Shown: positions 56,054 through 64,000 of the stretch, one piece after another
How the letters are laid out: every line of letters begins with the position of its first letter
Numbering within the stretch: position 1 is the stretch's first letter
Source: Alphaproteobacteria bacterium
GTDB taxonomy: Bacteria; Pseudomonadota; Alphaproteobacteria; ATCC43930; CGMCC-115725
Length of the DNA stretch: 64,000 nt
Reading direction: 5' to 3'
NCBI GenBank assembly: GCA_019240125.1
Contig: JAFAYW010000183.1
Span: 1 to 64,000, forward strand
Translations under genes and position numbers: made by a program
Notes under the pieces: model-generated
Seen by the model: only the letters and a program-made list of their open reading frames with translations
The model's database searches: none
What the model was told of the DNA's origin: nothing

Positions 56054-56779
56054 ATGACTGCCGATCTCAAGTATCGCCGGGTGCTGATGAAGGTATCCGG
56101 CGAAGCGCTGATGGGCGACCGCGACTATGGCCTCGATCCCGATATGCTTACCCGCATCGCGGGCGAAATCCGGTCGGTGCACGAACTGGGTGTCCAGTTG
56201 TGCCTGGTCATCGGCGGTGGCAACATTTTCCGGGGTGTATCGGCGGCAGCCGCCGGGATGGAGCGTGCCTCGGCCGACTACATGGGCATGCTGGCAACGG
56301 TGATAAACGCGCTGGCGATGCAAAACGCGCTGGAGCGTCTCAACGTTTCGACGCGGGTCCAATCGGCCATTTCGATGCAGTCGGTATGCGAGCCTTATAT
56401 CCGGCGCCGCGCCATCCGGCATCTGGAAAAGGACCGTGTGGTGATCTTCGGCGCCGGTACCGGCAACCCGTTCTTCACCACCGACACCGCCGCGGCCCTG
56501 CGCGCTTCCGAGATGGGGTGCGACGCGCTGTTAAAGGCGACCAAGGTCGATGGTGTTTACGATGCCGACCCGCACCGCGTTCCGGACGCCAGTCGCTTCG
56601 AGCGGCTCGATTATCACGACGTGCTGGCCCGCGACCTGGAGGTGATGGATGCGTCCGCCATCGCGCTGGCGCGCGAAAGCAGCATTCCTATCCTGGTATT
56701 CTCGATTTTCGAGAGCGGCGGGTTCGCCAAAGTCGTGCAAGGCAAGGGGCGCTTCACGATTATTGAAGAGACCCCATAA
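56054..56779 (+). CDS. pyrH: UMP kinase
   Basis: '[14 protein letters not shown]', '[10 protein letters not shown]', '[39 protein letters not shown]'. Confidence 0.98.
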   Translation: MTADLKYRRVLMKVSGEALMGDRDYGLDPDMLTRIAGEIRSVHELGVQLCLVIGGGNIFRGVSAAAAGMERASADYMGMLATVINALAMQNALERLNVSTRVQSAISMQSVCEPYIRRRAIRHLEKDRVVIFGAGTGNPFFTTDTAAALRASEMGCDALLKATKVDGVYDADPHRVPDASRFERLDYHDVLARDLEVMDASAIALARESSIPILVFSIFESGGFAKVVQGKGRFTIIEETP

Positions 56780-56817
56780 TAGCGTGCAGGGAAGCGGCAA
56801 ACGCGAGGACAGACGTC

Positions 56818-57377
56818 ATGACCGAAGCCGAGTTGATGAAGGATTTGCGCCGCCGCATGGACGGCGCGCTCGATGTATTGCGCAAGGAGTTCGGCGGGCT
56901 GCGCACCGGTCGTGCCTCGGCCAGCCTGCTGGAGCCGGTCGTGGTCGAGGCCTACGGCAATACGGTGCCGCTCAACCAGGTCGCCAGCGTCAATGTCCCC
57001 GAGCCGCGGATGATCACGGTGCAGGTCTGGGACCGCGGGCTCGCCAAATCGGTCGACAAGGCGATCCGTGAATCCGGGCTTGGCCTGAACCCGCAGACGG
57101 AAGGCCAGACCATCCGAGTGCCGATCCCCGAGTTGAACCAGGAGCGACGCAAGGAACTCAGCAAAGTCGCTGGTAAATATGCCGAGGAGGCGCGCATCGC
57201 GGTACGCAATGTGCGACGGGACGGCGTCGAGGAATCGCGCAAGCTGGAGAAAAACGGCGACCTTTCGCAAGATCAGCAACGCAAGTTGCAGGGCGATATC
57301 CAGCACCTGACCGACGACCACGTCAAAAAGATCGACGACACCTTGGCGCAGAAGGAGAAGGAAATCCTTCAGGTCTG

Positions 57378-57378
<1 letters not shown>
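56818..57378 (+). CDS. frr: ribosome recycling factor
   Basis: '[23 protein letters not shown]', '[33 protein letters not shown]'. Confidence 0.98.
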
Positions 57379-58089
<711 letters not shown>

Positions 58090-58112
<23 letters not shown>

Positions 58113-58917
58113 ACGCAGCTCGCTGCTACCACGCATCGCCTCGGCGCTGGTTCTGGCTCCCGTCGCGATTGCCGCAATCTGGTTCGGCGGGCTGCCGTTT
58201 CAGCTGCTGACGCTCGGCGCTGCCGGCATCATGGCCTGGGAATGGGCGCGGCTGTGCCGCGGGGGCACGCTTGGCCGCAGCGGTCTCACCGGGATCGCCG
58301 TCGTGCTGGTGGTCGTGGTGCTCGGCGCGAGCGGCCTGACCATGCCGGCCGTCGTGCTCAGCCTCACCGGGTCGTTGGCGATTTACGCGCTTGGACGGAT
58401 CGACGGCGACACCGCGCCGAGCTGGCTCGCGGCCGGTCTGATCTGGCTCGCCCTTCCCTGCGTCCTGCTGCTGTGGCTGTCGCGGCTTGACCCTGCAGGC
58501 CGCACAACCGTGCTATGGATATTCGCGATTGTCTGGGCGACCGATGTCGGCGCCTACGCCGCCGGACGCGGCATCGGCGGCCCACGGCTGGCGCCCCGGC
58601 TGAGCCCGCGCAAGACCTGGGCCGGTCTGATCGGCGGCGTTTTCTGCGCCGGACTGGCCGGCTGGTCGACCGGTCACTTCACGGCGGTGTCCCCGGTTCT
58701 GCCGCTGATCCTGGTCAGCGCCGCTCTTGCGATTGTCGAGCAGTTCGGCGATCTTGTGGAGTCGATGGCCAAGCGAAGGTTCAATGTGAAAGATTCGAGT
58801 GGCCTCATTCCCGGGCATGGCGGACTTCTCGATCGGCTTGACGGCTTGCTGACCGTCGTGCCGGCGGTCGCCTTATTGACCTGGATCGATAATGGACGCG
58901 TATTGGCATGGCGGTGA
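58090..58917 (+). CDS. cdsA: phosphatidate cytidylyltransferase
   Basis: 'LSPRKTWAGLIGG', 'KRRFNVKDSSGLIPGHGGLLDRLDGLL'; GTG start tentative, overlapping uppS. Confidence 0.94.
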
Positions 58918-60119
58918 ACGCGGCGATGCGGGAGGCTCCCCCTCCCAACCTTTCGACGGATCGCCCACGTCGCGTCAGCATCCTCGGATCGACCGGCTCA
59001 ATCGGCACAAACACCGTCGATCTGCTCGAACGCAATCGCGATGACTTCACCGTCGAGGCGCTGACCGCCAATCGCAATGCCGCGCTTCTGGCCGAACAGG
59101 CCAGGTCCCTTGGCGCGCGCTACGCCGCGGTGGTTGACGAGGCCGAATACCCTGCGCTCAAGGAGGCCCTGGCCGGCACTGGCATCGAAATCGGCTGCGG
59201 CCGCGAGTCGCTGATCGAAGCGGCGGAGCGGCCGGCCGATTGGCTGATGGCCGGTATCGTGGGAGCGGCTGGGCTCGAGCCGACCCTCGCCGCGGTGCGC
59301 TGCGGCCGCATGGTGGCATTCGCCAACAAGGAGGTGCTGGTCAGCGCCGGCAGCCTCTTCATGCGCGAAGTCGCGACGCACGGCGCCACCCTGCTGCCGG
59401 TCGACAGCGAGCACAATGCGATCTGGCAGTGCTTTGACTTCACGCGGGTCGAGGGCATCGAAAAGATCGCCCTGACCTGCAGCGGCGGTCCGTTCCGTGA
59501 ATTTACCACCGAACAGATGCGAGACGTGACGCCGGAACAGGCGGTGGCGCACCCGGTTTGGCGGATGGGCGCCAAGATATCTGTCGACTCCGCGACCTTG
59601 ATGAACAAGGGCCTCGAGGTGATCGAGGCGCATCACCTGTTTCAGCTCGCCTCGGAACGCATCGATGTGGTGATCCATCCGCAGTCGATCATTCATGGGC
59701 TGGTGACGTATTGCGACGGCTCGGTATTGGCGCATCTCGGCTCACCCGACATGCGCACGCCGATCGCCTACGCACTCGGCTGGCCGGCGCGTGCCCGGGC
59801 GCCGATGAAGCGGCTCGACCTCACCGAAATTGGCCGGCTGACCTTCGAGGCGCCCGATGAACGGCGTTTCCCGGCTCTCCGTCTGGCGCGCGAGGTGATG
59901 CGACAGGGAGGTGGCTGCGCGACCATCTTCAACGCCGCCAATGAAACGGCGGTGCACGCCTTTCTGAACCGCGAGATCGCCTTCCTCGAAATTGCCGCCA
60001 CGGTGGAACGCGCGCTCGATGCGATCCCGATGCGTGATCTTGATTCGCTGGATGATGTCTACGATCTCGATAGGACCGCCCGCGACACGGCGACCAAGCT
60101 GATCAAGACGCGCGGCTGA
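58908..60119 (+). CDS. dxr: 1-deoxy-D-xylulose 5-phosphate reductoisomerase
   Basis: 'RVSILGSTGSIGTNTVDLL', 'ANKEVLVSAGSLF', 'LPVDSEHNAIWQCF', 'SVDSATLMNKGLEVIEAHHLF'. Confidence 0.97.
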   Translation: MAVNAAMREAPPPNLSTDRPRRVSILGSTGSIGTNTVDLLERNRDDFTVEALTANRNAALLAEQARSLGARYAAVVDEAEYPALKEALAGTGIEIGCGRESLIEAAERPADWLMAGIVGAAGLEPTLAAVRCGRMVAFANKEVLVSAGSLFMREVATHGATLLPVDSEHNAIWQCFDFTRVEGIEKIALTCSGGPFREFTTEQMRDVTPEQAVAHPVWRMGAKISVDSATLMNKGLEVIEAHHLFQLASERIDVVIHPQSIIHGLVTYCDGSVLAHLGSPDMRTPIAYALGWPARARAPMKRLDLTEIGRLTFEAPDERRFPALRLAREVMRQGGGCATIFNAANETAVHAFLNREIAFLEIAATVERALDAIPMRDLDSLDDVYDLDRTARDTATKLIKTRG

Positions 60120-60156
60120 ACATATCCCCACCCGGGAACGCCTACACGGGAACGCG

Positions 60157-61302
60157 ATGAATTATTTGATGCAGATTGTTCACGGCGGCGTGTTGTACGT
60201 CGGCGTTTTCCTGATCGTACTGACCGTGCTTGTCTTTGTGCATGAGCTTGGCCACTACCTGATCGCGCGGCACAACGGCGTCAAAATCGAGGTATTTTCG
60301 ATCGGCTTCGGGCCGGAATTGTTTGGCTGGTGGGATCGCTCCGGCACGCGCTGGAAGTTCAGCGCCATTCCCCTCGGCGGCTATGTGAAGATGTTTGGCG
60401 ACAGCGACGCCAGCTCGGGCTTGCCCGCCGCAGATGCTGCGGAAATGACCCCGGCCGAGCGGGAAGTGTCGTTTCACTGCAAGCGCCTGGGTCAGCGCGC
60501 CGCGATCGTCGCGGGTGGTCCTTTCGCGAATTTCGTCTTCGCGATTGTCATGCTGGCCCTGCTGTTCATGACGTATGGGCAGCCCTTTACACCGGCGCAG
60601 GTTGGCCAGGTGGTGGCGGGCAGCGCCGCCGCGAATGGCGGGATCAAGTCGGGCGACGACATTGTCAGCATCAACGGTCGAACCGTCGACCGCTTTGAGG
60701 ACGTCCAGCAGATCGTGCGGCTCAATCCCAACGTGGCGATGGATATGGTAGTGCGCCGCGATGACGCCTTGGTGAATCTGAGCGTGACGCCAGCCCAGGT
60801 CGAGGAGACCGACCGGTTCGGCACACACCAGATCGGCCAGCTAGGCATACGCGGTGGCACACCCAAATACGTCCGGCGCAACCCTGCGAGCGCTGTGGTG
60901 CGTGCGGTCGGCGAAACCTGGAACCTGTGTGCCACCACCCTGCAGGCGATGTGGCAGATGGTGATCGGCACCCGCGGTACCGACGAACTAGGCGGTCCGC
61001 TGCGGATCGCGCAGCTATCTGGCGAGGTCGCACAGGGCGGCATAGTGCCGCTGCTGTGGTTCATGTCCGTGTTATCGGTCAACCTCGGGCTGATCAATCT
61101 ATTCCCGGTGCCGGTCCTGGATGGCGGCCATTTATTGTTCTACGCAGCCGAGGCGGTGCGCGGAAAACCGCTTGGACAGCGCGCCCAGGAATACGGTTTC
61201 CGGGTCGGGCTGGCGCTGGTTCTGACGCTGATGGTGTTCGCCACTTGGAACGACCTGATGCGCACCGGGATCGTTGATATTGTGAAGCGCTTCGTGACCT
61301 GA
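60157..61302 (+). CDS. rseP: site-2 metalloprotease RseP
   Basis: 'VFVHELGHYLIARHNGVKIEVFSIGFGPELFGW' HExxH; PDZ region; 'LNLFPVPVLDGGH'-type motif. Confidence 0.96.
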   Translation: MNYLMQIVHGGVLYVGVFLIVLTVLVFVHELGHYLIARHNGVKIEVFSIGFGPELFGWWDRSGTRWKFSAIPLGGYVKMFGDSDASSGLPAADAAEMTPAEREVSFHCKRLGQRAAIVAGGPFANFVFAIVMLALLFMTYGQPFTPAQVGQVVAGSAAANGGIKSGDDIVSINGRTVDRFEDVQQIVRLNPNVAMDMVVRRDDALVNLSVTPAQVEETDRFGTHQIGQLGIRGGTPKYVRRNPASAVVRAVGETWNLCATTLQAMWQMVIGTRGTDELGGPLRIAQLSGEVAQGGIVPLLWFMSVLSVNLGLINLFPVPVLDGGHLLFYAAEAVRGKPLGQRAQEYGFRVGLALVLTLMVFATWNDLMRTGIVDIVKRFVT

Positions 61303-61367
61303 CAGTATCCGCGCCAGAAAACGCACAAGCGTCGGGGTGGGGGTTGGGTCCAACGCGTTTGAGAACG

Positions 61368-63737
61368 ATGCACCGCCTGCTGGTCTGGGCGGTGGCAGTC
61401 GTCACTGTGGCCATGCTGTGGACGCCCGCCGAGGCGCAGCAGCGTGCGCGTCAACCCGCTGTCAGCGCCGCGGCGGGCGCAGGCACCATTGCAAATATCC
61501 GCATCGAAGGAGCGCAGCGGATCGAGAAGGAGACGATCCGCTCGTACCTGATCCTGCAGCCCGGGGATAATTGGGACGCTGAAAAGGTTGACGGATCGCT
61601 GAAGGCGCTGTTTGCCACCGGGCTGTTCGCCGATGTGAAGCTGGTTCGCGACGGCAGCACGCTGGTGGTCCGCGTCGTCGAGAACCCGATCATCAACCGT
61701 ATCGCCTTCGAGGGTAACTCGAAGCTCGCCGACAAAGACCTGAATGGCGAGATCCAGCTGCGACCCCGCGTCGTCTACACGCGCACCCGGGTCGAGAACG
61801 ATGTGCGGCGCATCATCGAGCTCTATCGCCGCCATGGCCGTTTCGCCGCGACCGTCGAGCCCAAGGTCATTCAGCTTTCCGAAAACCGGGTCGATCTTGT
61901 CTTCGAAATCAATGAAGGCGAATCGACGGGCGTGCGCAGCATCAACTTTGTCGGCAACAGGGAATTCGGCGACGGCACGCTGCGCGGTGTGATCGACACG
62001 AAGGAGAGCCGCTGGTACCGGTTTTTCTCGAATGCTGACACCTACGATCCCGACCGGCTGACCTATGACCGCGAGTTGCTGCGCAAATTTTATCTCGCCG
62101 AGGGGTACGCGGATTTCCGCGTCATCTCGGCGGTCGCTGAGCTGACTCCGGACCGCGATGGGTTTGTGCTGACCTTTACGGTCGATGAGGGCGAGCGCTA
62201 TCACTTCGGCAATGTCGATGTGAACATAACCCTCAAGGACCTGCCCAAAGAGCAGGTGATGCCCTTGCTGACCGTGCATTCCGGCGAGTGGTACAATGGC
62301 GAAGCGGTTGAGCATTCGATTCAGGTGCTGACAGACGCACTGGGCAATCGCGGCTACGCCTTTGTCGAGGTAAAGCCGCAAATCACCCGCAATCGCGACG
62401 CCCGCACGCTTGATGTCGTGTTCGATGTGCAGGAAGGTCCGCGGGTCTATGTCGAGCGGATCGATATCAACGGCAACGTGCGCACTCTCGACAAGGTTAT
62501 CCGGCGTGAGTTCCGGCTGGTGGAGGGCGACGCCTTCAACACCAGCAAGATGACGCGCTCGAAAGACCGCATCAAAAACCTCGGCTTCTTCAAAAAGGTC
62601 GATGTCACCAATTCGCCGGGCTCGTCACCCGACCGCACCGTCGTAACCGTCGAAGTGGAGGAGCAGTCGACCGGCGAGCTGTCACTGGGTCTGGGCTTCT
62701 CGACCAGCGACGGGCCGCTCGCGGATATCAGTGTGCGCGAACGCAATTTCCTGGGTCGTGGCCAGGATCTGCGCATCGGGACGGTGGTCTCGTTTCGCTC
62801 GCAACAGGTCGATCTGAGCTTTACCGAGCCCTATTTCCTCGACAAGAACATCGCCGCCGGTTTCGATCTGTTTGAGGTGAAAACCAGCCCGACGGCGAAC
62901 TTCTTCAGCGGCGCGACCCCAGCCTATGAGCAATTCTCTTATGGCGGCGCGTTGCGGGCGGGCTATCAGATCACCGATGATCTGCGACAGACCTTCAAGT
63001 ACACGGCGCGGTCGGACGACATTACCGACCTCCAGACCAACACCTCGTTGTTCATCGTGCTCGAGCAGGGAACGCACACCACGTCGTCGATCGGTCAGGT
63101 TCTGCTCTACGACAAGCGCGACAATCGCCTCGAGCCGACCAGCGGTTACTATGCCTCGCTCGGTAACGACTTCGCCGGCGTCGGGTTCGGGGTGGAGTAC
63201 ATCCGCAACAAGGTTAATGCCGGCTACTACTATTCCTTCGCCCCGGAGTGGGTGTTAAGTGTGACGGGTGAGGCCGGCGACATCTTTGGCTGGGGCGGCC
63301 AGAAGGTATTGCTGCAGGATCGGTTCTTTGTCGGCGGCGACAACCTGCGTGGCTTCGAATCGGCTGGCATCGGGCCGCGCGACGCGATCTCCGGAGATCC
63401 GCTTGGCGGCAATAAATATTATGTCGGCTCGATATCTCTGGGTGTGCCGCTCGGCCTGCCGAAGGAACTTGGTGTCTCCGGCCACCTCTTCTCCGATTTC
63501 GGCAGTTTGTGGTCGAATGATCAGAAGAGCACCCAGTTCACCCCCGCGCAGATCGCCGCGAATGGCGGCATCACGCCACTGATCGTCGACTCGACCTCGA
63601 TCCGTGCCAGCGCTGGGTTTGGTGTCTCCTGGAAATCCCCGGTCGGCCCGGTTCAGCTGGATCTCGCCTATCCGATCAAGCGCGAGCCGTTCGACAAGAC
63701 CCAGTTGTTTCACGTTAGTTTCGGTACGAGGTTCTGA
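61368..63737 (+). CDS. bamA: outer membrane protein assembly factor BamA
   Basis: POTRA repeats; 'RIEGAQRIEKETIRSYL', 'GFSTSDGPLADISVRERNFLGRGQDLR', C-terminal F. Confidence 0.97.
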   Translation: MHRLLVWAVAVVTVAMLWTPAEAQQRARQPAVSAAAGAGTIANIRIEGAQRIEKETIRSYLILQPGDNWDAEKVDGSLKALFATGLFADVKLVRDGSTLVVRVVENPIINRIAFEGNSKLADKDLNGEIQLRPRVVYTRTRVENDVRRIIELYRRHGRFAATVEPKVIQLSENRVDLVFEINEGESTGVRSINFVGNREFGDGTLRGVIDTKESRWYRFFSNADTYDPDRLTYDRELLRKFYLAEGYADFRVISAVAELTPDRDGFVLTFTVDEGERYHFGNVDVNITLKDLPKEQVMPLLTVHSGEWYNGEAVEHSIQVLTDALGNRGYAFVEVKPQITRNRDARTLDVVFDVQEGPRVYVERIDINGNVRTLDKVIRREFRLVEGDAFNTSKMTRSKDRIKNLGFFKKVDVTNSPGSSPDRTVVTVEVEEQSTGELSLGLGFSTSDGPLADISVRERNFLGRGQDLRIGTVVSFRSQQVDLSFTEPYFLDKNIAAGFDLFEVKTSPTANFFSGATPAYEQFSYGGALRAGYQITDDLRQTFKYTARSDDITDLQTNTSLFIVLEQGTHTTSSIGQVLLYDKRDNRLEPTSGYYASLGNDFAGVGFGVEYIRNKVNAGYYYSFAPEWVLSVTGEAGDIFGWGGQKVLLQDRFFVGGDNLRGFESAGIGPRDAISGDPLGGNKYYVGSISLGVPLGLPKELGVSGHLFSDFGSLWSNDQKSTQFTPAQIAANGGITPLIVDSTSIRASAGFGVSWKSPVGPVQLDLAYPIKREPFDKTQLFHVSFGTRF

Positions 63738-64000
63738 TGTTTAGTTCCCGGTTCGGGGCATTGTTACCTGTCGTCGCGCTTGGCTTGATCGGCCCGGCGC
63801 AAGCGCAACAGACCAGCCCCACGCCACCAGCCCCGGCAGCCGCCCCGGCACCCGCCCCCGGTCCGGGGCTGAACATCCTGGTGGTTGATGTGCAATCGCT
63901 GCTACAGAATTCGAAATCCGCCAAGATGGTGCGGCAGCAGATCGAGGCGAAGCGCGCCGAATACGCCAAGGAGATATCGCACCAGGAAGAGACACTGCGG
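63737..64000 (+). CDS. skp: OmpH/Skp-family periplasmic chaperone (truncated by window end)
   Basis: ATG overlaps bamA TGA; signal peptide, Pro/Ala linker, 'LNILVVDVQSLLQNSKSAKMVRQQIEAKRAEY'. Confidence 0.9.
   Translation, partial: MFSSRFGALLPVVALGLIGPAQAQQTSPTPPAPAAAPAPAPGPGLNILVVDVQSLLQNSKSAKMVRQQIEAKRAEYAKEISHQEETLR

Noticed and set aside
61140-62381. 413-aa minus-strand ORF opposite rseP/bamA
   Set aside because: Antisense shadow ORF of conserved core genes; no recognisable domain

Overview
64 kb of a high-GC, probably alphaproteobacterial chromosome. About 0.1-2.5 kb is the edge of an integrated element: a tyrosine integrase, a coupled winged-helix ORF, and a truncated tRNA-Gly(CCC) 5' half at the junction. 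About 2.5-20.9 kb is accessory catabolic and uncharacterised genes. About 21-24.6 kb is an isolated tadE/tadE/tadG-like set. It is followed by bpt, a pcaB/purB-family lyase, panC, a TRAP transporter (dctPQM), a CHASE3-GGDEF protein, a lone Flp pilin and tRNA-Leu(CAA). About 33.7-41.6 kb is the most interesting region: a candidate RiPP locus with a wHTH regulator, three short precursor-like genes sharing a 15-residue leader ending VA(G/A)G, a Cys-rich protein, an HlyD adaptor, a C39-peptidase ABC exporter, a DUF692/MNIO enzyme and a putative MNIO partner. Two of the precursor genes are missing from or unrecognisable in the ORF track. About 41.6-53.9 kb holds treZ, argC, an Fe-S oxidoreductase, a NepR-like small protein and assorted enzymes. 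About 54.1-64 kb is the canonical rpsB-tsf-pyrH-frr-uppS-cdsA-dxr-rseP-bamA-skp block. All family assignments come from reading translated motifs; no database search was run.
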